Origin: Legionellales bacterium
Lineage (GTDB): Bacteria; Pseudomonadota; Gammaproteobacteria; WLWR01
DNA: 13,876 bases
Direction of reading: 5' to 3'
Assembly (NCBI GenBank): GCA_012103495.1
Contig: WLWR01000023.1
Span: 1-13,876, forward strand
Shown here one piece after another: positions 7,652 to 13,876 of this stretch (positions are counted from its first letter, which is position 1; every line of letters begins with the position of its first letter). The notes under the pieces are model-generated. The model was given only the letters and a program-made list of their open reading frames with translations. It had not been told where the DNA came from and made no database searches. Made by a program: the position numbers and the translations under genes.

Positions 7652-7666
7652 AAGAAAGAAGTTGAT
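7626..7666 (+). repeat. Direct repeat and hairpin after the efflux operon
   Basis: ATCAACTTAT occurs twice in tandem (7626-7635 and 7636-7645). The second copy's ATCAACTT pairs with AAGTTGAT (7659-7666) as an 8-bp stem, with a further small TTCT/AGAA helix inside the loop. It lies just after the operon's last stop and may protect or weakly terminate the mRNA, but no T-run follows directly, so it is not a standard intrinsic terminator. Confidence 0.4.
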
Positions 7667-7682
7667 AAATCGACACTCTATG

Positions 7683-7696
7683 TGAGAATTTTCTGA
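7683..7696. promoter_or_regulatory. LetA/GacA-type response regulator box
   Basis: TGAGAATTTTCTGA is an imperfect dyad that matches the LetA box described for Legionella rsmY and rsmZ (TNAGAAATTTCTNA, from memory) at every defined position but one. It lies about 160 bp upstream of the predicted start of the GGA-rich RNA, with AT-rich DNA between; a distant activator site with an AT-rich linker is also known for rsmZ in pseudomonads. The motif is seen in the sequence; binding by a LetA/GacA/UvrY-type regulator is inferred. Confidence 0.6.
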
Positions 7697-7708
7697 TTTT
7701 TTTGTACG

Positions 7709-7729
7709 ATTAATGATTAATTAATGATT
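7709..7729. repeat. Two ATTAATGATT repeats one helical turn apart
   Basis: ATTAATGATT occurs at 7709-7718 and 7720-7729, a period of 11 bp, between the LetA-type box and the GGA-rich RNA. Same-face spacing suggests a possible protein site (activator, IHF or H-NS-like), though the low complexity of this AT-rich stretch weakens the case. Confidence 0.35.
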
Positions 7730-7813
7730 TTTATTATTGAAAAACCTGGAAATTTCATCTAGTTACGAAGCATGTTGTTTTTTACAACGAATAAGCCGAT
7801 AAACACCCAATTC

Positions 7814-7841
7814 TTGCTTTTTTTAAAAAATTTGTTAAGCT
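7814..7841 (+). promoter_or_regulatory. Tentative promoter of the GGA-rich RNA
   Basis: TTGCTT (7814-7819), 16 bp, then TAAGCT (7836-7841) would place the start near 7848, just before the first AAGGA. Both hexamers are weak, which is acceptable for an activator-dependent promoter. The start has not been fixed by any other signal and could lie further upstream. Confidence 0.3.
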
Positions 7842-7847
7842 CATTAA

Positions 7848-8054
7848 ACCCATAAGGATTTGATAAGGATTTGTTAAGGACGACATCATCGAAGGATTCG
7901 ATGGCTTAATGGATTAAGCAATTAAGGACAGACTTTGATAAAGGATTATGCAAGGACTGCCAAAACTACGAAAGTAAACTAGGGATGATCACTGTCAGCA
8001 AGGATGCTGCGCTTTAACCCCTCCTCTTTCCTCATCCACTGAGGATTTCTTTTT
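7848..8054 (+). ncRNA. CsrB/RsmY/RsmZ-like CsrA-sequestering small RNA (predicted)
   Basis: This ORF-free stretch holds eleven GGA motifs (starting at 7856, 7867, 7878, 7894, 7911, 7926, 7943, 7954, 7983, 8002 and 8043); eight are AAGGA. Several lie in hairpin loops, the form CsrA binds best: CATCGAA-GGA-TTCGATG (7887-7903), GCTTAA-TGGA-TTAAGC (7904-7919), CAGCA-AGGA-TGCTG (7996-8009), and weaker ones around 7936-7960. The 3' end is a good intrinsic terminator with no gene for it to serve other than this transcript; the efflux operon ended 450 bp earlier. A LetA-type box lies upstream. RNAs of this family bind several CsrA/RsmA dimers and relieve CsrA repression. Known members are about 100-370 nt, so about 207 nt fits. 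The 5' end is approximate. The family assignment rests on motif density, loop placement, terminator and upstream box together. Confidence 0.82.
8029..8054 (+). terminator. Intrinsic terminator of the GGA-rich RNA
   Basis: TCCTCA (8029-8034) pairs perfectly with TGAGGA (8040-8045) around a 5-nt loop and is followed by TTTCTTTTT (8046-8054). It works only on the plus strand, because the opposite strand has no T-run after the stem. The 3' arm contains the last GGA of the RNA. Confidence 0.85.
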
Positions 8055-8089
8055 AACAAGGCCTATTTAAATAACTGAATGAAATGTTG

Positions 8090-9160
8090 TTACCGCTTCA
8101 ATTGAGTTTGCAATAATGACTTCTCATCATCACTACCAACATCACTCCATCCATCACTTTTACTTCGAACGAGAGGCAGCCTATCAGGTCGTTGTGAGTG
8201 TTCAGAACTTTGTGTGCGTCTACAAGAAAGTGTCTTTAAGCATTTGACTTCACATATGCTCTTACTGATAACACTCGCATCAAAAGCTTGAGAAGATGGC
8301 TGCTGCGAACAATCTGATGGTTTTTGTTGCACAGACAATTTTTTTAACATCTTGGTAAGCAAAATTACGATTTGTCGCTCATTCATCACCATTGGCTGAT
8401 TTTTCAACCCTTGTTGAACCACCGTGGGTTGCACATCATCATCACCCGGTTGAGTGGGCTGACGCTCATCCCTCGCTGAACTGGCTGATAGATCTTTTAG
8501 TGCCTTAATAAGAGGGGTTGCGATTTGCTGTTGACTCAACATTAATGGTGCTTTTTTTATCAACTGGCCAGTCATACCTTGCGGAGGTTCCACATTATTA
8601 TCCCCTTGCTGAATAACTTGCTTATCATCACTTGCTGCATCATACGCACTGCTAATACTCATGACTGTTTTTGCCACTCCAGTGATATCATCAAAAGCCT
8701 CTAAGACAATTTTTTCTGCCTTACCACTACTATCAAGTGAACGAGAGGCATTACTTTCATCCTTTAAAAAAAAATTTCTGTCTGTCAATACTACAATCAT
8801 GAATATCACATCATCTTTATATTGTTCGATGCTGATTTTCATTTTTTCCAAAGCAGCTTGTGCTGTTGCTGCATTGTCAGCACCGAATACAAATCCCTGA
8901 TAGCGATGAGTAAGCATCCAACTGTTTAACAGCAAGTTTATTTGCTTCATTTTTAACTTACGCACGGAACTGAGATCATCAATCACAAGACACAATGAAA
9001 CAATGGTTTTTGTTGGGTTTGTCTGCGATTCTTTTACAGATTCCTGCTTCATTATCTGCTCCGAATCAACTTGTTTGACTAACGATTCTAATGATTTTTT
9101 CAAAACCGTTAGCGGATACAAGAATGATAAGGGATTGGTCGATAACAGTGACCGTAACAT
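8090..9160 (-). CDS. Unrecognised protein with degenerate receiver-like segment and internal duplication
   Basis: I do not recognise this 356-residue protein. Residues 52-125 resemble a response-regulator receiver: a hydrophobic strand ending in Asp61-Asp62 (SLCLVIDD), then SSVRKL, a GFVFGADNAATAQAALEKM segment like strand 2/helix 2, and DVIFMIVVLT, which lines up with the usual DVIFMDVxMP but has Ile122 where the phosphorylated Asp should be. Residues 184-227 and 237-280 are a diverged duplication (GDNNVEP...LIKALKDLS and GDDDVQP...LTKMLKKLS). The C-terminus is Ser/Gln/Asp-rich and looks disordered. There is no signal peptide or clear membrane span. I chose the ATG at 9158-9160 because AGGAGA lies about 7 nt upstream; a TTG at 9181 would precede that site. 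It is convergent to the GGA-rich RNA. A secreted effector is possible but nothing here proves it. Confidence 0.75.
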   Translation of the reverse strand: MLRSLLSTNPLSFLYPLTVLKKSLESLVKQVDSEQIMKQESVKESQTNPTKTIVSLCLVIDDLSSVRKLKMKQINLLLNSWMLTHRYQGFVFGADNAATAQAALEKMKISIEQYKDDVIFMIVVLTDRNFFLKDESNASRSLDSSGKAEKIVLEAFDDITGVAKTVMSISSAYDAASDDKQVIQQGDNNVEPPQGMTGQLIKKAPLMLSQQQIATPLIKALKDLSASSARDERQPTQPGDDDVQPTVVQQGLKNQPMVMNERQIVILLTKMLKKLSVQQKPSDCSQQPSSQAFDASVISKSICEVKCLKTLSCRRTQSSEHSQRPDRLPLVRSKSDGWSDVGSDDEKSLLQTQLKR

Positions 9161-9230
9161 AAATAACTCTCCTAAAATCAAAACCCCAGTTCGATCAATT
9201 GTAATGCAATGTAAATTAAATAAAACCAGA

Positions 9231-9270
9231 TTTAGTCAAAATTAAACTAACTATTGGTCGGTTGACTAAA
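9231..9270. repeat. 9-bp perfect inverted repeat between two minus-strand genes
   Basis: TTTAGTCAA (9231-9239) and TTGACTAAA (9262-9270) are perfect inverted copies 22 bp apart, in the 145-bp gap between the nfrB-like gene and the orphan gene. Each arm includes a -35-like TTGACT on one strand. It may be an operator or a long-loop transcript hairpin; no T-run follows. Confidence 0.5.
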
Positions 9271-9305
9271 TTGAGAAATCATTTATCCTTGGCAAGCCAT
9301 CGATT

Positions 9306-11162
9306 TCAGACACTTAAGGCAAATTTCACTTGATAAGGGTACAAGGCATGAATCACTGTGGTTACTAACAAATGATTGGCGGGATCTTCAATGGCAACCG
9401 TAACTTGATGATGTTTACGGTTCACCGCGATGGGATAACTGTAATTTTTTAATAACAGTGCATAGTTTTTTGTAGAAATTTCAGGTAGTTGCTTGGCCGA
9501 TAAGACGGTCATTTCTGTTTTTGCTTGTATGGGAAGCTCATATTGTTGAGCCAAAAATTGTGTTAATTCAGCTTGTTCCAAATAACCTTGCTCAATCAAT
9601 ACCTTACCCAACTGTTGACCATCTTGCATCTGCTTATTTAATGCATAATTCAATTGATCAGCAGTCAATAATTGTTCTTCCATTAACAATTCACCCAATT
9701 TGCGTTTTGGGGTAAGTGCATAACCGAATGGAAACTCATGCTCGGTTTTATCCCAGCGGCGCCCGCCTTTGGCTTTGGGATGAAATAAATACCCATAATA
9801 GGCACGCAGCAAGGCGTGCATATTGAGCACATTGGCATACACCGTTCTTGGGATACTCAACAACGCGGGTGCTGCACCATAAACACGCCATACGGCAATA
9901 ATTTTCTGCACCATCCGTTCAGCCATGATCACCGTACAAGCAATAATTAAATACCAAACCCAGTGATCTTGATTGAGGCGTTCTTGCAACGAAGGATATT
10001 GCGGATAATGATAAATCGCCAGTGAATAAACCACCCAAAATAAAAATACAATATAACCAAGTACATTGATCAAATGGGTAAAGATTACTTTGCGATCATG
10101 CAACAATGTGTAACGCACCCAAAAGCCTCCTGACCAACCGATGTGAAACCATTCTTGAATCGAAATCCCCGTGATCCAGCGTGCTTTCTGGCGCACAGCT
10201 TTCATGTATGTGGTAGGAAATAAAGAGCGGGTGGCAACAAATTCTTTTACTTTTTTTAATACTGGTTTTCCAAAATAATGCCAGCGTTTGCGCCACTGTT
10301 CTCGCATAATAAATTGAGTTACAAAAATTTGTTTTAAATTTTTAACACAAATTTGTAACGCCGTGCTGTAGTCTTCAGTCAACGTCAAACCGGCAAATGG
10401 CACCCCATCATTGGTTTCGATCAGCATATCCATAGTCGCTCGAGAAAATGCCGTGCCAACCCCTGCCGAAGGTACCAACCCATGAATCGATTCTCTCACA
10501 ATAATATCTTTGGTATGAATTTCTGAAAATTCATCGGCATAAATCCAATGGGTAAAACTCCAAAGGCTCACCTCGGAGGGAAACACTGGAATTTGAATCA
10601 TGTTTTTACGTGGCAACAAATAATTGTACAATTTAAATGACAATGGATGGATGGAATCTTCCGAATCATGTAGAACAAAAATCTCATAGCGAATGCCAGT
10701 TTGTTGTTCATGCTGTTTCACATGTTGATAAATGGTATTTAAATTGTGTGCTTTATTGGTAGGTCCTGGCTGATCCCCAAGGACACAATGAATGTGTGAA
10801 TTATCAGCCGCAGCAGCTTGCACCGCCAACACCGTTTCAGGATCATTGGGATACACACCAACAAACAATGTGTATTGCTGATAATCCAAACCATACACAT
10901 TGTGGCGTAGCATTTTTTCAATGACATCGGCTTCATTCCAACAAGGCGTTAATACAGCGATGTGCTGTTCAGCAACGGCGGCGAGTTTTTCATAAGTTAA
11001 TGGTTGATATTTTCTAGTTTTCCACACTCGATACAGACTGCGGATCCAATAATAAACATCGTAAAATAAATCATCCAACCCCGATACAAAAAACAAAATG
11101 GCCACAGCAATCAACAAATACCACATAAAATAATGAAATGTTAGCAGCCATTCAGTCAACAT
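9306..11162 (-). CDS. nfrB: NfrB-like GT2 glycosyltransferase with C-terminal MshEN-type c-di-GMP domain
   Basis: In E. coli NfrB is an inner-membrane polysaccharide synthase that polymerises N-acetylmannosamine from UDP-ManNAc and is switched on by c-di-GMP. This 618-residue protein has an N-terminal membrane span (about 11-28) and a GT2 domain with PCWNEADV (73-80), an acidic HDSED motif (165-169), TEDYST (262-267) and QKARW (325-329), the acceptor and processivity motifs. Further spans lie about 360-383 and 400-415. Residues 485-618 resemble an MshEN (T2SSE_N) domain with two tandem motifs, KLGELLMEEQLLTADQLNYA (488 on) and QLGKVLIEQGYLEQAELTQF (517 on). I chose the ATG at 11160-11162, one base after the nfrA stop, implying coupling; the TTG at 11186 has no ribosome binding site. 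It is shorter than E. coli NfrB (about 745). The polymer made here is inferred from the family and the neighbouring wecB. Confidence 0.88.
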   Translation of the reverse strand: MLTEWLLTFHYFMWYLLIAVAILFFVSGLDDLFYDVYYWIRSLYRVWKTRKYQPLTYEKLAAVAEQHIAVLTPCWNEADVIEKMLRHNVYGLDYQQYTLFVGVYPNDPETVLAVQAAAADNSHIHCVLGDQPGPTNKAHNLNTIYQHVKQHEQQTGIRYEIFVLHDSEDSIHPLSFKLYNYLLPRKNMIQIPVFPSEVSLWSFTHWIYADEFSEIHTKDIIVRESIHGLVPSAGVGTAFSRATMDMLIETNDGVPFAGLTLTEDYSTALQICVKNLKQIFVTQFIMREQWRKRWHYFGKPVLKKVKEFVATRSLFPTTYMKAVRQKARWITGISIQEWFHIGWSGGFWVRYTLLHDRKVIFTHLINVLGYIVFLFWVVYSLAIYHYPQYPSLQERLNQDHWVWYLIIACTVIMAERMVQKIIAVWRVYGAAPALLSIPRTVYANVLNMHALLRAYYGYLFHPKAKGGRRWDKTEHEFPFGYALTPKRKLGELLMEEQLLTADQLNYALNKQMQDGQQLGKVLIEQGYLEQAELTQFLAQQYELPIQAKTEMTVLSAKQLPEISTKNYALLLKNYSYPIAVNRKHHQVTVAIEDPANHLLVTTVIHALYPYQVKFALSV

Positions 11163-11163
11163 G

Positions 11164-13107
11164 TTAAAACCGAAAATACGTTTCAAGCAAGATAATAATA
11201 TTAGTATAGTTCCTGTTAAATGGGTTAGGTGTTGGACTGTTCACTTTGATATACCGTCCCCATAAAAATTCAATCCGTAGTGACATATTCAACCGATTAT
11301 CAGGAACAATCGCCAGCCCAGGGCCCCAATCGTACAAATTATTAAAAAATTGATGCTTGGTATCCAAAAACAGCCGGGTAATAAAATACGCATCAATATC
11401 AAGATTTAAATATTCAAATAAGCGAAATCCTTGCCGACCCCGTAAAAAAGTAATGACATTATTGTTATATCGGGTGTAATAAATCATTTCACCATAAATA
11501 TCCCCCAATAGTCGCCCCGAAAAAGTCCAATTAGTGGTATAACGTGATTTAGCACCCCAAGCATTGTACATTAATAATCCTGCACGCAAATCGCTACGCC
11601 ACCGATTTCGATCCCGGTAGATCAAATCATAAGCTCGACCTATTTCAACAAAAGAAAAAAATGGGGTATCTTTAAAAAAACGTGTCCGAAACCCGGTCCC
11701 CATGAGTAAATAATTATCTTCAAAAATTTGTGGTAACAAACCAAAGTCACCGAAACCTTGTGATCGATTATCTCTGATTGCACGAAGATTTAAATAAAGT
11801 TCTGTGTAATAATCTGGATTCAATGTGACCCCAAGCCGGCTAATCAAAGGGATCACCAACAATTCAAACCGTTCAAAATAAAATGGTGATAGATACACAT
11901 CCCAAAAATGTGGTTGAGCAATGAATTTAGTTTGCAATCCTGCCAAATTCACCATGGCCTGCTCAGCTTCTAATTTCTGTTCTAAATTGGTAGCAATGGA
12001 TGCAGCTTTTTTAAAGTAGTAAAATGCTCGCCGATCTTGTCCAACTTGATCCAAAATATATCCCACTTGCAAAGCCATCGCTGGGTCACCGGTCAATTGA
12101 TACGCCCGATCAAAGTATAAAAACGCATGATAATAATCGCCTTGTTGCAGACTCATATGCCCTGCTTCTTTCAATGCAAGTAAATTTGCTGGGTAACGCG
12201 TCAAGATTTCCTGTAAGACATGCCAAGCTTGACCAACATTGGTTTTTTTTAATTGATAAAAACGATTCAGCAATTGATCAATTAATGGAACAATTGGCGC
12301 GATGGGTTGGCTGGCAGCAAACAATTTGTGCTGATCCAATGTAAATTGCCGTTGCAACAATAAATTCAATTGAAACAATGCCAGTGAACCTTGCTTTTTC
12401 AAAACTTCATCACTGGTAAATTTACTGTACTCAAAATAATATTTCGCTTTTGCCCAATTTTTCTCTTCAAAAAATAAATAACCTAATTGGGCGGCAATCA
12501 CCGGATTGGGATGCAAAGCATATGACTTTTCAAACGCACTAATGGCATCTGGTTTGCGATTCTGTTGTAAATACAAATAGCCCAGCTCTTCGTAGGCACG
12601 GCTGGAATAAGGATCCAAACTAATGATTTGTTGTAAAACAGCTTGCGCTTCAACTGGATTTTCAATTTTTAATTGATAAAATTGATTGAATAATTGTGCA
12701 ATTTTTTGTTGCGTTGCATACACTACCCATTCATCAGTGAGTAATTCATTATCCACACCATGAGCAATTAAATTTCTAATTTCATATTTAACTTGTGGAT
12801 CGCTTGGGTCAATTTCAAAGGCTTTTACAAAATACTCTAGCGCTGAAACTTGATCGCCACGTTTAAGATACCAATAAGCCAATTGTTTCAGGGCAAACAC
12901 ATTGTCTTCATCTTCTGCCAAAATAATTTCTAATGTATGTTTGGCAGCGTTTGGATTTTCATCCCGCAGTTGATTATAGCGTTGAATCAAGATATCAACA
13001 TCACGGGAGTGCTGCTGACTTTTGTAATAAGCCAAAAAAAATAGTGTGGCTAGCAACAATCCGACAATCGCAGCGCTGATCAATAGAAATCTGGCAAATC
13101 GCGACAC
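11164..13107 (-). CDS. nfrA: NfrA-like outer-membrane polysaccharide export protein (helical repeats plus beta-barrel)
   Basis: NfrA is the outer-membrane partner of NfrB and the receptor of phage N4 in E. coli. This 647-residue protein has a positively charged start and hydrophobic signal or anchor (residues 7-27). Three related TPR-like modules start near 39, 138 and 278, each opening with a form of LxxxFYQLKxxNxxxAxxVLQxIL and continuing with ALxELGYLYLQQ and AFxYFxxAY helices. Residues from about 400 to the end alternate aromatic and polar residues in short strands and finish in ...ETYFRF with a terminal Phe, the signature recognised by the Bam machinery. The start is GTG at 13105-13107, with AAGGA 6 nt upstream. 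It lies between wecB and nfrB, and its TAA is one base from the nfrB ATG. The barrel is shorter than in E. coli NfrA (about 990 residues in total), so the assignment leans on architecture and context. Confidence 0.75.
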   Translation of the reverse strand: MSRFARFLLISAAIVGLLLATLFFLAYYKSQQHSRDVDILIQRYNQLRDENPNAAKHTLEIILAEDEDNVFALKQLAYWYLKRGDQVSALEYFVKAFEIDPSDPQVKYEIRNLIAHGVDNELLTDEWVVYATQQKIAQLFNQFYQLKIENPVEAQAVLQQIISLDPYSSRAYEELGYLYLQQNRKPDAISAFEKSYALHPNPVIAAQLGYLFFEEKNWAKAKYYFEYSKFTSDEVLKKQGSLALFQLNLLLQRQFTLDQHKLFAASQPIAPIVPLIDQLLNRFYQLKKTNVGQAWHVLQEILTRYPANLLALKEAGHMSLQQGDYYHAFLYFDRAYQLTGDPAMALQVGYILDQVGQDRRAFYYFKKAASIATNLEQKLEAEQAMVNLAGLQTKFIAQPHFWDVYLSPFYFERFELLVIPLISRLGVTLNPDYYTELYLNLRAIRDNRSQGFGDFGLLPQIFEDNYLLMGTGFRTRFFKDTPFFSFVEIGRAYDLIYRDRNRWRSDLRAGLLMYNAWGAKSRYTTNWTFSGRLLGDIYGEMIYYTRYNNNVITFLRGRQGFRLFEYLNLDIDAYFITRLFLDTKHQFFNNLYDWGPGLAIVPDNRLNMSLRIEFLWGRYIKVNSPTPNPFNRNYTNIIILLETYFRF

Positions 13108-13111
13108 ACCC

Positions 13112-13119
13112 CATCCTTG
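13112..13119 (-). promoter_or_regulatory. CAAGGATG at the nfrA ribosome binding site, candidate CsrA site
   Basis: The nfrA Shine-Dalgarno AAGGA is embedded in CAAGGATG, an exact match to the CARGGAUG core of the CsrA SELEX consensus, 6 nt (from AAGGA) before the GTG start. CsrA typically represses by covering such sites. The match is seen; CsrA control is inferred, and any strong ribosome binding site partly resembles this motif. Confidence 0.5.
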
Positions 13120-13165
13120 CCCCTAACTTTGGCTAGCCCGATGCACACAGCCACAAACTAGCAGC

Positions 13166-13174
13166 ATTATGCCA
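13166..13174 (-). promoter_or_regulatory. Candidate nfrAB promoter (extended -10)
   Basis: On the minus strand TGG immediately precedes CATAAT (13166-13171), an extended -10 with a 5/6 hexamer. The -35 region (TTTTAT-like) is poor. It lies in the 121-bp gap between wecB and nfrA and would give a leader of about 50 nt containing the CAAGGATG site, so nfrAB could be expressed separately from wecB. Confidence 0.45.
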
Positions 13175-13228
13175 CAATCATTCATTTAATAAAATATGAC
13201 TGTTAAAATTGAAGTGATGAAGATAAAA

Positions 13229-13876
13229 TCATCTACCATAAAAATTAAGCAAAGCCTCCACAATACGCTGCGAAGCTTGACCATCCCCATAAGGAGAAAA
13301 GCCTTGTGCCATCGCTTGATAATGCTCTGGATGCTGCAACAGTTGCGTGGTCACTTGAGTAACATGCTGAGGATCCGTACCTATCACTTGTCCTAAGCCC
13401 TGACGAATAATTTCTGGTCGTTCAGTTTTATCTCGCAGCACTAATACCGGTTTTGCCAGCGCAGGAGCTTCTTCTTGCACCCCACCCGAGTCAGTCAATA
13501 CTAAATAAGCATGCTTCATTAAATTAACAAATTGATCATAAGGTTGTGGTGGTAATAATTGGATGCTTGGGCAATCGTTTAGCAGTGAGTAAACTTTTTT
13601 AGTCACGTGAGGATTGGGGTGAACCGGATAGACAATCAAGACTTGTGGATTGTCATGAGCAATTTGCAATAGCGCTTTGCAAACATGAGTTAACGGTTCC
13701 CCAAAACTTTCCCGACGATGACAAGTGACCAAAAGTAATTTTTGATCAGCAGTAACATGGATTGGCAATGGTATATCACGACTGGCAATTTGATACAAGG
13801 CGTCAATCACCGTATTACCCGTGACAACAATTTCCGAAGAAGCATTGCGCTCATTCAATAAATTTTGCTTCTCCTG
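13229..13876 (-). CDS. wecB: UDP-N-acetylglucosamine 2-epimerase (non-hydrolysing), 5' end outside window
   Basis: WecB interconverts UDP-GlcNAc and UDP-ManNAc in the cytoplasm. The visible 215 residues cover the C-terminal part and match the family without gaps: VTGNTVIDAL, LVTCHRRESFG (with the His of the HRRE motif), VYPVHPNP, LTDSGGVQEEAP, KPVLVLRDKTERPE, and the closing YGDGQAS...IVEAL before the stop. The frame is open to the window edge, so the start is not visible; the first internal ATG (13858) is not the true start. It is the first visible gene of a wecB-nfrA-nfrB string and would supply the ManNAc donor for the NfrB-type synthase. A role in another surface glycan, for example an ECA-like or capsule sugar, is also possible. 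Confidence 0.95.
   Translation of the reverse strand, partial: QEKQNLLNERNASSEIVVTGNTVIDALYQIASRDIPLPIHVTADQKLLLVTCHRRESFGEPLTHVCKALLQIAHDNPQVLIVYPVHPNPHVTKKVYSLLNDCPSIQLLPPQPYDQFVNLMKHAYLVLTDSGGVQEEAPALAKPVLVLRDKTERPEIIRQGLGQVIGTDPQHVTQVTTQLLQHPEHYQAMAQGFSPYGDGQASQRIVEALLNFYGR

Larger units (their letters stand above)
7652..7847. other. AT-rich non-coding region upstream of the predicted sRNA
   Basis: No coding frame is supported here. Besides the LetA-type box and the 11-bp periodic repeats it contains a T-run (7697-7703) and a small hairpin, GTTGT-TTTTT-ACAAC (7774-7788). Its composition suits a curved activator-to-promoter linker. Confidence 0.5.

Noticed and set aside
7636..7666. Hairpin after the efflux operon as its intrinsic terminator
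   Set aside because: The 8-bp stem is real but the next bases are AAATCGACA, with no T-run; the nearest T-run is 30 nt away.
7854..7960. Repeated AAGGA as a series of ribosome binding sites for short genes
   Set aside because: Frames downstream of these motifs are closed within a few codons, and several GGAs sit in hairpin loops, which fits CsrA binding, not translation.
7881..8089. Decayed protein-coding gene in the ORF-free gap
   Set aside because: I found no frame with recognisable protein motifs on either strand; repeated GGA hairpins and a clean terminator explain the stretch better.
7602..8089. CRISPR array suggested by the repeated short motifs
   Set aside because: Motifs are only 5-7 nt, with irregular spacing of 11 to about 45 nt, and lack constant long repeats or spacers.
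12024..12344. Plus-strand 106-residue open frame within nfrA
   Set aside because: Shadow of the TPR-repeat coding strand; no ribosome binding site or recognisable domain.

Overview
The window looks like a chromosomal segment of a gammaproteobacterium. Moderately low GC, a LetA/GacA-type box, a CsrA-sequestering style RNA and an effector-like orphan protein point towards the order Legionellales or a relative. That placement is an inference; no marker here fixes the genus.

Layout. Positions 1-1450 (minus strand) hold the 3' part of the rpsB-tsf translation operon: tsf (EF-Ts, cut by the window edge) follows rpsB (ribosomal protein S2, with an unusual acidic tail) after 3 nt. Upstream of rpsB is an extended -10 promoter and a highly structured leader that looks like the S2 autoregulatory leader. 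Positions 1505-3163 hold two divergent housekeeping genes: cysQ (minus) and map (plus). map carries an in-frame amber codon exactly where the conserved Tyr of the REYCGHG motif belongs; the rest of the gene is intact. Positions 3221-7601 (plus) encode an RND multidrug-type efflux pump: a periplasmic adaptor and an inner-membrane transporter, joined by a 37-codon ORF that overlaps both neighbours. No outer-membrane channel gene is present.

The most interesting segment is the ORF-free stretch 7652-8089. It holds a dyad resembling the LetA box, an AT-rich linker, and then about 207 nt with eleven GGA motifs (eight as AAGGA), several of them in hairpin loops, ending in a clear rho-independent terminator. 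This is the architecture of CsrB/RsmY/RsmZ RNAs that titrate the translational regulator CsrA/RsmA. Convergent to it is an unrecognised 356-residue protein with a degenerate receiver-like segment and an internal duplication.

Positions 9306-13876 (minus) hold wecB (partial), then nfrA, then nfrB. By analogy with E. coli this is a polysaccharide module: WecB makes UDP-ManNAc, NfrB (a GT2 synthase with a C-terminal MshEN-type c-di-GMP domain) polymerises it, and NfrA (helical repeats plus an outer-membrane barrel) exports it. The nfrA ribosome binding site lies inside a CAAGGAUG sequence, an exact match to the CsrA core consensus. The window therefore offers a testable circuit: two-component regulator, GGA-rich sRNA, CsrA, then nfrA/nfrB, with a second c-di-GMP input on NfrB.
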